DNA from: Rhodophyticola sp017644125
GTDB taxonomy: Bacteria > Pseudomonadota > Alphaproteobacteria > Rhodobacterales > Rhodobacteraceae
Assembly (NCBI RefSeq): GCF_042140125.1
Contig: NZ_CP159473.1
Length of the DNA stretch: 64,000 nt
Reading direction: 5' to 3' (one strand)
A program made the translations under genes and the position numbers. Position 1 is the first letter of the stretch, and each line of letters opens with the position of its first letter. The notes under the pieces were generated by a model that saw only the letters and a list, made by a program, of their open reading frames with translations, ran no database searches and was not told the DNA's origin. Below are positions 41,860 through 50,414 of the stretch, piece by piece.

Positions 41860-42270
41860 ATGTCCAGCTTGCCCGGCAATACCCCCGCTCCCGATCTCGC
41901 CAGTTTCGAGATGATGGCCCATGCCGCGCGGGAGGCGCTTCCGCCACCTTACGGGGAGGCCGCGCTTGCGGTCGCCCTGCGCGTCGAGGATTTCGCCCCC
42001 GACTATATCCTGAACGAAATGGAGATTGCGGACCCGCTTGATCTGACAGGCCTTTACGAAGGCATACCCCTGACCGAGAAATCGGTGATGGACCAGCCCT
42101 ACGGCCCGGATACGATCTGGCTTTTCCGCTGCGCCATTCTGGAGGAGTGGACCGATCGCGGCGACGTACCTCTGGAAACGCTCGTGGCCCATGTGCTGGT
42201 CCATGAACTTGCGCATCATTTCGGCTGGTCGGATGACGATATCGCCGCGATCGACCGCTGGTGGGAATAG
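41860..42270 (+). CDS. Zincin-like metallopeptidase family protein
   Basis: A 136-residue minimal gluzincin (Zincin_1/DUF1025 family). The active site is HVLVHELAHHFGWSDDDI, a clear His-Glu-x2-His with a third ligand expected just beyond. ATG 41860 (MSSLPGNTPAPDLASF) is chosen; a GTG at 41836 in the same frame would add eight residues. Cytoplasmic by prediction, with no signal peptide. Substrate unknown. Divergent from gltX, with overlap of leader regions; the gap to its neighbour holds the palindrome noted at 42362. Confidence 0.82.
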   Translation: MSSLPGNTPAPDLASFEMMAHAAREALPPPYGEAALAVALRVEDFAPDYILNEMEIADPLDLTGLYEGIPLTEKSVMDQPYGPDTIWLFRCAILEEWTDRGDVPLETLVAHVLVHELAHHFGWSDDDIAAIDRWWE

Positions 42271-42361
42271 ACGACGGGGGTCGCAGGCCCGCCTGCGTTC
42301 CAGCCCGTTTCAACAGGATTCGGTTCAGATTTGCACCAAAGTCTAAGTTCATTGTCGCACA

Positions 42362-42373
42362 GGTAAGCTTACC
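42362..42373. promoter_or_regulatory. 12-base perfect palindrome upstream of the PAS gene
   Basis: GGTAAGCTTACC is perfectly symmetric and lies 57 bases before the start of the PAS gene, in the region where an operator would be expected. No matching regulator is known to me. Confidence 0.45.
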
Positions 42374-42429
42374 GTTAGTCTCTCGGACGATATCCTGCGT
42401 CCACCGAAGTTTCAGGTTAGGCGCTTACT

Positions 42430-43527
42430 ATGACGTTCGACTTCCAAGACATCTCCGACGAGGATCTCGACTATATCCTTGATTTGATCAGCCTTCCCGT
42501 CTTCGTGGTCGATATCGACCAGCAATCGAATTGCGGTTTTCGGTTCAGGGGCCTGAACCGCGCCTACGAACGCGATGTCGGCATGAAAAGCGCCGATATC
42601 GCGGGGATGAGCCCGACCGATCTGCTCCCCGAACGGCTGGCCGAGACGGTGCTCAGAAACTACCGCCAATGCGCCGACAGCGGCGCGTCCTACTCCTACC
42701 ACGAGGAACTGACCCTCGAAGGCGAGACGCGCTGGTGGTCGACCACCCTGTCGCCGGTTTTCGACAGGAATGGCCGGGTCTGCCGCCTGATCGGCATCGC
42801 GCGCGACGTTACCGAGCTGAAACAACGCCATTTCGATGCGGCCAAGAAAATCGCCCGGCTCACCCGCCTGAATGACGAGGTGCGCCTGCTGGCGGAGGTC
42901 GCGACCACCGACGTGCAGGGCCCGCTTGGCACCGCGCATGCGATGATCAGGCTGGCGATGGAGGATTTCGTCGATCTCGGTGATGGCAAGCTCGATTTGC
43001 TGTCCTGTGCCCTCGACGTGGTCGAAAGCCTGGAAAAGCAACTGGTCCATCTGGCGGAGCAGAGTATGCGGACACCGGCGAGCGGGTCCGATCTCAAGCC
43101 CGTCGATCTGGGGCATATCTGTGCCGATCTGGTCGCCCAGTTCGACCCGGGCGCCCGTCTGCTCATTCAGTACCCCTCCTGCGTGCTGCCCGCCGATCCG
43201 ATCGCCCTGCCTCTGATCCTGCGCCTGTCGGTGGCGCAGGCCGTCCGGCGGGCGATCCGCGCCATTAAAATCAAGGCCGAGCATGAAACCGACGGCACCC
43301 TGAGACTGCAGATCGCCGATGACCGGAAATCCGTTCCGTTCTCCACCAACCCGACGCTCGCCATGGGTCTGGATGAGCCGTTCGATCACTACGATGACCT
43401 GCGCAACATGGTCGAAAGCCGGGGCGGAAAGATCGAAAGCACCCTTGGCGGCCCCTTCGATGGCGGGGTTCTGACCCTCGTGGTGCCGCTGAAGCCCCCA
43501 TCGGCCGATGCGCCCAAGATGCACTGA
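42430..43527 (+). CDS. PAS-domain protein with degenerate histidine-kinase module
   Basis: A 365-residue protein. A PAS domain spans residues 12-128 (LPVFVVDIDQQSNCGFRFRG to IGIARDVTELKQ). A dimerisation-like helix region follows, where the phospho-acceptor histidine expected before D-x2-x-P-L is Thr160 in ATTDVQGPLG. The putative ATP-binding N-box reads LSVAQAVRRAIRAI, without the usual Asn, and the glycine loops (MVESRGGKIES, GGPFDGGVLTLVV) are weak. It may sense a signal and act through protein contacts instead of phosphotransfer. No transmembrane part. Genes for a response regulator are not adjacent. Confidence 0.78.
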   Translation: MTFDFQDISDEDLDYILDLISLPVFVVDIDQQSNCGFRFRGLNRAYERDVGMKSADIAGMSPTDLLPERLAETVLRNYRQCADSGASYSYHEELTLEGETRWWSTTLSPVFDRNGRVCRLIGIARDVTELKQRHFDAAKKIARLTRLNDEVRLLAEVATTDVQGPLGTAHAMIRLAMEDFVDLGDGKLDLLSCALDVVESLEKQLVHLAEQSMRTPASGSDLKPVDLGHICADLVAQFDPGARLLIQYPSCVLPADPIALPLILRLSVAQAVRRAIRAIKIKAEHETDGTLRLQIADDRKSVPFSTNPTLAMGLDEPFDHYDDLRNMVESRGGKIESTLGGPFDGGVLTLVVPLKPPSADAPKMH

Positions 43528-43639
43528 GCGGCGGGAACCGGTCGTCAAGACCCTCGTCCGTGCCACCTCACGACAACTTATGCTACATACCGGCCCGCGT
43601 CGCGCTATTCTTTCAGAAATCTCAGCAAAGGATACCGCG

Positions 43640-44557
43640 ATGCCCCGACTGACCCGCCGCCAAAGCCTCGCCGCCGGCGCCAGCCTGCCGCTTGCTACAT
43701 TTGCCCCCACCCTCGCCCGGGCCGAGGCCCCGATGCTGGGTGCCGGTCTCGCCCCCTATCGCAGAATTGCCCTCGGCGCATTCGAAGTCACGACCCTGCT
43801 GGTCAACACGATGGTGGTGCCCGACCCGCAATCGATTTTCGGAATGAATGTCAGCGCAACCGCCTTTGCGGAGGCGAGTACGGAAAACTTCCTCTCCCCC
43901 GATGAATCCCGGTTTTTCTTCACCCCGACCGTGGTCAATACAGGGTCGGAGCTGGTCCTGTTTGACACGGGCCAGTCCGCGGAGGGTACGACGGCGGCGC
44001 TGGCCGCGGCGGGCTACACGCCCGAACAGGTCGATATCGTGGTGCTGACCCATATGCATGGGGACCATATCGGCGGCATGCAGTCCGGCGGCGCGCCGAC
44101 CTTCGCCAATGCGCGCTATGTCACGGGCCGGGTCGAATACGATGCATGGGCCGCTGCAGGCGATGAGGGCTTCGACACCAATGTGCGCCCCTTCGCCGAC
44201 CGGATGACCTTCCTTGACGACGGCCAGGATGCGGCCTCGGGCATCACCGCGCTGGCCGCCTTCGGCCACACGCCCGGCCATATGACCTATCGGCTGGAAA
44301 GCGAAGGCGCCGGCCTCCTGATTTTCGCCGATCTGGCCAATCACCCCGTCTGGTCGCTTGCCCACCCCGACTGGGAGGTTCGCTTCGATATGGACAAGGC
44401 GGCCGCCGCCGCCAGCCGGCGCGCGGTTCTGGGCATGCTGGCCGCCGAACGGCTGCCCGCCATCGGCTATCACATGCCCTTCCCGGCACTGGGCTTCGTC
44501 GACACGCGCGGCGACGGGTTTCGCTGGGTGCCCGAAGCGGGCCAGCTCATGGGGTGA
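43640..44557 (+). CDS. Exported MBL-fold metallo-hydrolase
   Basis: A 305-residue metallo-beta-lactamase-fold enzyme. A Tat-type signal (LTRRQSLAAGASLPLATFAP, with Arg-Arg) precedes the catalytic domain. Zinc motif VVLTHMHGDHIGGM (H-x-H-x-D-H) and later FGHTPGHMTYRLES and IFADLANHPV provide the remaining ligands. It resembles lactonase/arylsulfatase-like MBL proteins of proteobacteria. The ATG at 43640 is preferred because it starts the signal. The last 11 bases overlap the convergent DUF1801 gene. Confidence 0.85.
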   Translation: MPRLTRRQSLAAGASLPLATFAPTLARAEAPMLGAGLAPYRRIALGAFEVTTLLVNTMVVPDPQSIFGMNVSATAFAEASTENFLSPDESRFFFTPTVVNTGSELVLFDTGQSAEGTTAALAAAGYTPEQVDIVVLTHMHGDHIGGMQSGGAPTFANARYVTGRVEYDAWAAAGDEGFDTNVRPFADRMTFLDDGQDAASGITALAAFGHTPGHMTYRLESEGAGLLIFADLANHPVWSLAHPDWEVRFDMDKAAAAASRRAVLGMLAAERLPAIGYHMPFPALGFVDTRGDGFRWVPEAGQLMG

Positions 44558-44990
44558 CCCCCGGGCTGGCGGAGACCGGCCACCGCCGGCCCAGATCCTC
44601 CAGCCCCGCGGCGATCAACTCCGCCAGAACCTCCCTGTCGATATCGGCAAGCTTGTTGACGTAAAGACAGGCCCGCCCGGTCCTGTGCTTGCCCAGCCGG
44701 GGCAGGATCGCCCCGCGCCCGGCATGGCCGGGCATGATGTAAAGCGACAGACTGGCCTTGCGCGGTGAAAACCCGGTGGCCAGAAACCTCCCCTCTCGGC
44801 CGTTCTCATAACGGTACCGATACTGCCCATAGCCCACGATGCTGCTGCCCCACATCACCGGCTCCCAGCCCGTGACCTGCCGGAACAGCGCATCCAGCGC
44901 GACCGCGTCGGCGCGCCGGACCGGATGCTCCACCGCCTCCAGAAACGCGGTCACATCCTGATCCGTGGGTCGTGTCGCGATCTCGCTCAT
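44547..44990 (-). CDS. DUF1801 protein
   Basis: A 147-residue protein of the DUF1801 (YdhG-like) family: DVTAFLEAVEHPVRRADAVALDALFRQVTGW, then MWGSSIVGYGQYRYRY and a basic middle with RKASLSLYIMP and LGKHRTGRACLYVNKLADID. Members are often annotated iron-binding or phage-shock-related, with no firm function. It lies upstream of the photolyase gene on the same strand, 105 bases apart, and may be expressed separately. It converges on the MBL gene. Confidence 0.83.
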   Translation of the reverse strand: MSEIATRPTDQDVTAFLEAVEHPVRRADAVALDALFRQVTGWEPVMWGSSIVGYGQYRYRYENGREGRFLATGFSPRKASLSLYIMPGHAGRGAILPRLGKHRTGRACLYVNKLADIDREVLAELIAAGLEDLGRRWPVSASPGVTP

Positions 44991-45095
44991 CCGTCAGCCC
45001 CCGCTCACGGGCAGATTACACCGGAACGCCTCCCGCACCAAAGCGTCGCGTGTCGTCACGACCGCAAGCTATGCCCGCGCGCCGCGCTTGCACCG

Positions 45096-46622
45096 TCACA
45101 CGCGGTCCCCTGCATCCAGCCGTTCCAGCACCGCCGCCGCATCGGCCAGCACGGTGCGGCGGCGCTCCGCATCCATCTTGTCCCAGGTCCGGTACATCTG
45201 CGCCATTCGCGGGTTTTTCTCGAACCGGTCGCGATGCCGGTCCAGAAACCCCCAATAGAGCAGGTTGAACGGGCACGCCCCCTCGCCGGTCTTCTTGCTG
45301 ACCGAATAGGCGCAATCCCCGCAATAATCCGACATCTTGTTGATGTAGTTCCCGCCCGAAACATAGGGCTTCGAGCCCACGATCCCGCCATCGGCAAACT
45401 GGCTCATGCCGATCACGTTCGGCGCCTCGACCCATTCATAGGCATCCGCATAGACCGCCAGGTACCATTCATGCACCTCCGCAGGGTCGATACCGGCCAG
45501 AAGCGCGAAATTGCCGGTGATCATCAGCCGCTGGATATGGTGGGCATACGCCTCCTCGCGGGTCTGTTCGACCGCCTTGGCGACACAGAGCATATCGGTC
45601 TCAGCCGTCCAGTAGAACGCGGGCAGGCTTCGGTCATAGCGCAGGATGTTCCGCGCGGTGTATTCCGGCCCCTCGCGGAAATAGATGCCGCGCATGTATT
45701 CGCGCCAGCCGATGATCTGGCGGATGAACCCCTCAACCGCGTTGATCGGCGCGTCGCCGGACCGCCACGCCGCCTCGGCCGCCTCGCACACTTCCCGCCA
45801 GCCCAGCAATCCAGCATTCAGATACATCGAAATCACCGAATGATAGAGAAACCGGTTCTCCTGCAGCATCGCATCCTGATAGTCGCCGAATCTGGGCAGG
45901 GCCTGCTTGATGAAATGGCTCAGGGCGCGCCGCGCCTGCCCCTGATCGGTCGCGAACCAGAACGGGCGGAGCGTGCCGAAATTCTCCCCGAAACGGGCCT
46001 CCACGAGGTCCAGCACCTCTTCCACGGTGTCGTCCGGGGTGAAGTGCATCGGCCCGCCGAAATCCACGTCATCGGGCGCGGGTTTGCGGTTGTCATGGTC
46101 GAAATTCCATTTGCCGCCTGCGGGTTTGTCATCCTCCATCAGCAACCCGGTCTTGCGCCGCATCTGCCGATAGAAATACTCCATCCGCAGCTCCTTGCGC
46201 CCTTCCGCCCAGTCGTCGAACTCGTCATGCGCGCACAGGAACCGGTCATCGGGAAACTGGTGCACCGGGATCGGCACGTCCTCCAGCGCCGAAATCAGCC
46301 GCCATTCCCCCGGCTCCGTCGCGATGACCTCCTTGGCCCCGGTCTCATCGGCGCGGCGCAACAGTTCACCGGCGATCGAGCCCGAATTCCCGTCGTCATC
46401 CAGCCGCGTATAGCGAACCTGCCACCCGGCCTCTTCCAGCTGGCGGGCGAATTTCCGCATGGCCGCGAAGATGAAGGCGATTTTCTTGGGATGATGGGGC
46501 ACATATCCCGCCTCATCGGCCACCTCGGCCATCACGACCACATCGCACGCCTTGTCGGCCTCGCGCAGGGCGGAAACCTCCTCGCTCAACTGGTCGCCAA
46601 GGATCAGGACCAGCTTCACCAT
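45096..46622 (-). CDS. phrB: Iron-sulfur (6-4) photolyase / FeS-BCP cryptochrome
   Basis: A 508-residue photolyase-related protein of the FeS-containing bacterial class, which repairs (6-4) photoproducts with FAD, a DMRL antenna and a 4Fe-4S cluster. N-terminal KLVLILGDQLSEEVSAL starts the Rossmann antenna domain. FAD domain: ENRFLYHSVISMYLNAGLLGWREV and NAVEGFIRQIIGWREYMRGIY. Four cysteines that could hold the cluster lie at MLCVAK, DYCGDCAY and GACPFN. The SDR gene directly upstream overlaps its start by seven bases, a common pairing. Could alternatively be a light-signalling cryptochrome. Confidence 0.93.
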   Translation of the reverse strand: MVKLVLILGDQLSEEVSALREADKACDVVVMAEVADEAGYVPHHPKKIAFIFAAMRKFARQLEEAGWQVRYTRLDDDGNSGSIAGELLRRADETGAKEVIATEPGEWRLISALEDVPIPVHQFPDDRFLCAHDEFDDWAEGRKELRMEYFYRQMRRKTGLLMEDDKPAGGKWNFDHDNRKPAPDDVDFGGPMHFTPDDTVEEVLDLVEARFGENFGTLRPFWFATDQGQARRALSHFIKQALPRFGDYQDAMLQENRFLYHSVISMYLNAGLLGWREVCEAAEAAWRSGDAPINAVEGFIRQIIGWREYMRGIYFREGPEYTARNILRYDRSLPAFYWTAETDMLCVAKAVEQTREEAYAHHIQRLMITGNFALLAGIDPAEVHEWYLAVYADAYEWVEAPNVIGMSQFADGGIVGSKPYVSGGNYINKMSDYCGDCAYSVSKKTGEGACPFNLLYWGFLDRHRDRFEKNPRMAQMYRTWDKMDAERRRTVLADAAAVLERLDAGDRV

Positions 46623-47284
46623 GGCACGGGTTTCCCGGCCCAGTCGAAGAAACCGCCGGTCTCCGGCGGCGTCAGCCGATCCATCACCGAAACCAGATGT
46701 CCTGCCGCCTCCGCCGGTGGCACCGCCGGATGCCGCCCCACGTATTTCTCCGTGAACCGGGTCTGAACCGTGCCCGGATGCAACACCACGCAGATCGCCT
46801 GCTTGTGGGTCCGCCCGATCTCGATCGCCGCCGTATGAACCACCTGATTGACCGCCGCCTTCGCCGTCCGGTAGCTGATCCAGCCGCCCAGCCGGTTGTC
46901 TCCGATGGAGCCGACACGCGCGGAGAGTACCGCAAGGACCGACCGCCTGTCGCGCGGAAGCAGGCGGAGCCCGTGTTTCAGGATCATCGCGGGCCCGACC
47001 GTGTTGAGCCTGAATTGATCTACCATTGATATACCTGAAAGCTGTTTCAGCGCCTTTTCCGGAACGGCGCCGTCGATCTCCAGCGCACCGGTCGCCACCA
47101 CGATCCGGTCAAACGGCCCGTCCAGCGCCCCCAGATGCGTGGCGATGCTGTCTTCGTCGGTCACGTCCAGCCCGTCGCGGCTCCGCGACAAGCCGGTCAC
47201 CTCGGCGCCCCTGCGGTCCAGTTCCGCGACCAGCGCAGCGCCGATGCCGCCGGAAGCCCCTATTATCAAAGCTTTTTCCGTCAT
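46616..47284 (-). CDS. SDR-family oxidoreductase (C-factor-like)
   Basis: A 222-residue short-chain dehydrogenase. The cofactor motif IIGASGGIGAAL lies at residues 7-18, and Ser then Tyr-x3-Lys (GGWISYRTAKAAV) forms the catalytic triad. The end CVVLHPGTVQTRFTEKYVG is typical of the CsgA-like group often encoded next to FeS photolyases. It overlaps the photolyase start by seven bases and is the upstream gene of the pair. Substrate unknown. Confidence 0.87.
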   Translation of the reverse strand: MTEKALIIGASGGIGAALVAELDRRGAEVTGLSRSRDGLDVTDEDSIATHLGALDGPFDRIVVATGALEIDGAVPEKALKQLSGISMVDQFRLNTVGPAMILKHGLRLLPRDRRSVLAVLSARVGSIGDNRLGGWISYRTAKAAVNQVVHTAAIEIGRTHKQAICVVLHPGTVQTRFTEKYVGRHPAVPPAEAAGHLVSVMDRLTPPETGGFFDWAGKPVPW

Positions 47285-47376
47285 ATCCAGCGATCTAGCC
47301 GGGCATGGCCACAGGTCAATCGCATTGACCCAAAAAGGGGCTTTTCATCTTCGCAGGCGCCCGTAAAATGCCGGTC

Positions 47377-47463
47377 ATGACGATGCGCAGCCATATCGCC
47401 TTGATTGCCGCCCCCACGGGTCGCTTCGGGCTGCGCGGTCTCCTCCTTCTTAGCCGCCTCTGA
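47377..47463 (+). CDS. Leucine leader peptide, 28 residues
   Basis: A short frame from ATG 47377 to TGA 47461, ending GLRGLLLLSRL, so six of its last ten residues are leucine (CTG, four tandem CTC/CTT, and CTC). It lies 80 bases before leuA on the same strand. A second in-frame ATG at 47383 is possible. This is what a leucine attenuator peptide looks like: ribosome stalling at the Leu run when leucyl-tRNA is scarce would expose downstream RNA. See the paired stem candidates around it. TTGACC at 47325 may be the promoter -35, but no strong -10 is seen. Confidence 0.7.
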   Translation: MTMRSHIALIAAPTGRFGLRGLLLLSRL

Positions 47464-47505
47464 GCGTGCCATCCGGCGCGACCGCTCAGGGGAGATCCAG
47501 CGCCG
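47435..47505 (+). promoter_or_regulatory. Candidate leuA attenuator, mutually exclusive stems
   Basis: GCGGTC (47435-47440, inside the leader Leu codons) can pair with GACCGC (47480-47485). CGGCGC (47474-47479) can pair with GCGCCG (47500-47505). The two stems cross, so only one can form at a time, as in leader-peptide control. No T-tract follows the second stem; control may be by Rho, RNA decay or hiding the leuA ribosome site. Folding was assessed by eye. Confidence 0.45.
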
Positions 47506-47542
47506 AGAAAATCACGTAAAATCAAGGCTAAGGACCGAATTC

Positions 47543-49109
47543 ATGAGTAATGACGAAAACCGTGTGCTGATCTTCGACACCACTTTGCGCGACGGCGAAC
47601 AGAGCCCCGGCGCCACGATGAGCCATCAGGAAAAGCTGGAGATCGCCGGCCTTCTGGACGATATGGGCGTCGATATCATCGAGGCCGGTTTCCCCATCGC
47701 GTCGGAGGGGGATTTCGCCGCCGTCTCGGAGATTGCGAAGAACGCCAAGAATGCCGTGATCTGCGGGCTGAGCCGCGCGAATTTCAAGGATATCGACCGC
47801 TGCTGGGAAGCGGTGAAGCATGCAAAAGCGCCGCGAATTCATACCTTTATCGGCACGTCACCGCTCCACCGCGCGATCCCCAACCTGACCATGGACGAGA
47901 TGGCCGAGCGTATCCACGACACGGTCACCCACGCCCGCAACCTGTGCGACGATGTTCAGTGGAGCCCGATGGACGCCACCCGGACGGAGTGGGAGTATCT
48001 GGCCCGCGTCGTGGAAATCGCGATCAAAGCCGGCGCCACCACCATCAACATTCCCGACACCGTGGGCTACACCGCCCCCAATGAATTCCGCCGATCTGAT
48101 CCGGCGGCTGATCGCCGAAGTGCCCGGCGCGGACGAGGTGGTTTTCTCCACCCACTGCCACAATGATCTGGGCATGGCGACGGCGAACTCACTGGCCGCG
48201 GTGGCCGGCGGCGCGCGGCAAATCGAATGCACGATCAACGGCTTGGGCGAACGCGCGGGCAATACCGCGCTGGAGGAGGTGGTGATGGCGATGAAGGTGC
48301 GCCACGACATCATGCCCTATGCGACGGGCATCGATTCCACCAAGATCATGAACATCTCCCGCCGGGTCGCCACGGTGTCGGGCTTCGCGGTGCAGTTCAA
48401 CAAGGCCATCGTCGGCAAGAACGCCTTCGCCCATGAATCCGGCATCCATCAGGACGGAATGCTGAAAAACGCTGAGACCTTCGAGATCATGCGCCCCGAA
48501 GATGTTGGGCTTGCCGAAACCAATATCGTGATGGGCAAACATTCGGGCCGCGCCGCGCTGCGCTCCAAACTGTCCGATCTGGGGTATCATCTGGCCGACA
48601 ACCAGCTGAACGACGTCTTCGTTCGGTTCAAGGCGCTGGCGGATCTCAAGAAGGAAGTGTTCGATGACGACCTGATCGCGTTGGTCACCGACAGCACGGC
48701 CACCGATCAGGCCGACCATCTGCAACTGGTCTCGATGACGGTGGTCTGCGGCACCGAGGGCCCGCAACGCGCAACGATGACCATATCCGTCGATGGCCGT
48801 GAGACGTCTGTCGAGGCCACGGGCGACGGCCCGGTCGACGCCGCGTTCAACGCGGTCAAGGCGATCTATCCCCATCATGCGGTTTTGCAGCTTTATCAGG
48901 TGAATGCGGTCACCGAAGGCACCGATGCACAGGCCACGGTCAGCGTCCGGATGGAGGAAGAGGGCCGCATCGCCACCGGCCAGTCGGCGGACACAGACAC
49001 CGTGGTGGCCAGCGTCAAGGCCTATGTGAACGCGCTCAACCGGTTGATTGTGCGCCGCGAAAAGACCGGCGGCGGCCTGAGGGAGGTCTCTTACAAGGAC
49101 GTCTCCTGA
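47543..49109 (+). pseudogene. leuA: 2-Isopropylmalate synthase with one-base insertion
   Basis: Complete leuA in two frames. The enzyme condenses acetyl-CoA with 2-oxoisovalerate, the first step of leucine synthesis. 47543-48085 encodes the start and barrel (IFDTTLRDGEQSPGATMSH to DTVGYTAPNE); family sequence resumes as SADLIRRLIAEVPGAD in the +1 frame after one extra T at 48086-48087. The metal ligands THCHNDLGM and the C-terminal LeuA_dimer domain to 49109 are intact. As read, translation stops at 48166 after 207 residues. Either leucine auxotrophy or a consensus error. AAGGACC precedes the ATG. Confidence 0.88.
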
Positions 49110-49278
49110 CCAGGGTCTCGCGCCTCCGGGCGCACCCTGAACGGGCGATGGCCGGGCAGATCGCAAGACCTTCGCTCCGCGCCGGCCACTCCGGCGCGGA
49201 GCAGCGAAAATGCGCTGATCCGATCCCAGATCGCCCTTTACGGGGCTGCATGGGGGTGCCTATAAGCATGCTGGTTTG

Positions 49279-49304
49279 GCGCCTGAGTTTGTCAGGCGCT
49301 TTTT
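49279..49304 (+). terminator. Intrinsic terminator between leuA and mreB
   Basis: A perfect 8-base-pair stem (GCGCCTGA 49279-49286, TCAGGCGC 49292-49299) with loop GTTTG and T5 tail (49300-49304). It closes 28 bases before the mreB ATG, so it either ends leuA RNA with mreB starting inside this short gap, or acts as an attenuator in an mreB leader. Confidence 0.8.
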
Positions 49305-49332
49305 GGGACGCGACAGCAGGATTTCCCCTCAT

Positions 49333-50370
49333 ATGGCCGGATTTGGCAGTCTTTTCTCCGCCGACATGGCGATCGACCTCGGCACGGCGAACACACTTGT
49401 CTATGTGAAGGGCAAGGGCGTCATCCTGAATGAGCCATCGGTCGTGGCCTATCAGGTGAAGGACGGCGTCAAGAAGGCGCTGGCCTTCGGGGAAGATGCC
49501 AAGCTGATGCTGGGCCGGACCCCCGGCAGCATTCAGGCGATCCGCCCGATGCGCGACGGTGTCATCGCAGATTTCGACGTGGCCGAAGAGATGATCAAGC
49601 ACTTCATCCGCAAGGTCCACAAACGCACCACCTTCACCAAGCCGAAAATCATCGTCTGCGTGCCCCACGGGGCCACGCCGGTGGAAAAGCGCGCGATCCG
49701 GCAATCGGTGCTGTCCGCCGGCGCGCGGAAGGCCGGGCTGATCGCCGAACCCATCGCCGCGGCCATCGGGGCCGGCATGCCGATCACCGACCCGACCGGC
49801 AACATGGTGGTCGATATCGGCGGCGGAACGACCGAGGTGGCGGTGCTGTCGCTGGCCGATATCGTCTATGCCCGTTCTGTCCGTGTCGGGGGCGACCGGA
49901 TGGACGAGGCGATCATTTCCTACCTGCGCCGCCAGCAGAACCTGCTGATCGGCGAAGCGACGGCCGAGCGCATCAAGACCTCCATCGGCACCGCGCGGAT
50001 GCCTGATGACGGGCGCGGCGCGTCGATGCAGATCCGTGGCCGCGACCTTCTCAACGGGGTTCCGAAAGAGACGGAGATCAGCCAGGCGCAGGTGGCCGAA
50101 GCGCTGGCCGAACCGGTTCAGCAGATCTGCGAGGCGGTCATGGGCGCGCTGGAGGCCACCCCGCCCGATCTGGCCGCCGATATCGTCGACAGGGGCGTCA
50201 TGCTGACCGGGGGCGGTGCGCTTCTGGGCGAGCTGGACCTCGCACTTCGTGAGCAGACGGGCCTTGCCATCTCGGTTGCCGACGAAAGCCTGAACTGCGT
50301 TGCAATGGGCACCGGCAAGGCGTTGGAGTATGAAAAACTGCTCCGCCATGCGATAGATTACGACAGTTAA
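49333..50370 (+). CDS. mreB: Rod-shape-determining protein MreB
   Basis: A 345-residue actin homologue that organises the elongasome beneath the inner membrane. The phosphate-1 loop MAIDLGTANTLVYVKG lies at residues 11-26; phosphate-2 and adenosine loops are MVVDIGGGTTEVAVLSL and VMLTGGGALLGEL. The amphipathic N-terminus MAGFGSLFSA anchors to the membrane. ATG 49333 gives the usual start. It heads the mreB-mreC-mreD-PBP2-rodA series. A terminator-like hairpin ends 28 bases upstream. Confidence 0.97.
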   Translation: MAGFGSLFSADMAIDLGTANTLVYVKGKGVILNEPSVVAYQVKDGVKKALAFGEDAKLMLGRTPGSIQAIRPMRDGVIADFDVAEEMIKHFIRKVHKRTTFTKPKIIVCVPHGATPVEKRAIRQSVLSAGARKAGLIAEPIAAAIGAGMPITDPTGNMVVDIGGGTTEVAVLSLADIVYARSVRVGGDRMDEAIISYLRRQQNLLIGEATAERIKTSIGTARMPDDGRGASMQIRGRDLLNGVPKETEISQAQVAEALAEPVQQICEAVMGALEATPPDLAADIVDRGVMLTGGGALLGELDLALREQTGLAISVADESLNCVAMGTGKALEYEKLLRHAIDYDS

Positions 50371-50414
50371 CCCGCCCGCGCCGCGCCCGCCGCGGCCCGA
50401 TTGCGAGGATCGAG

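Noticed and set aside
44925..46766. A 613-residue rightward open frame opposite the photolyase
   Set aside because: Shadow frame; photolyase signatures on the other strand are unmistakable.
47281..47472. Leftward 63-residue frame upstream of leuA
   Set aside because: It is the shadow of the leader region and has no ribosome site or conserved feature.
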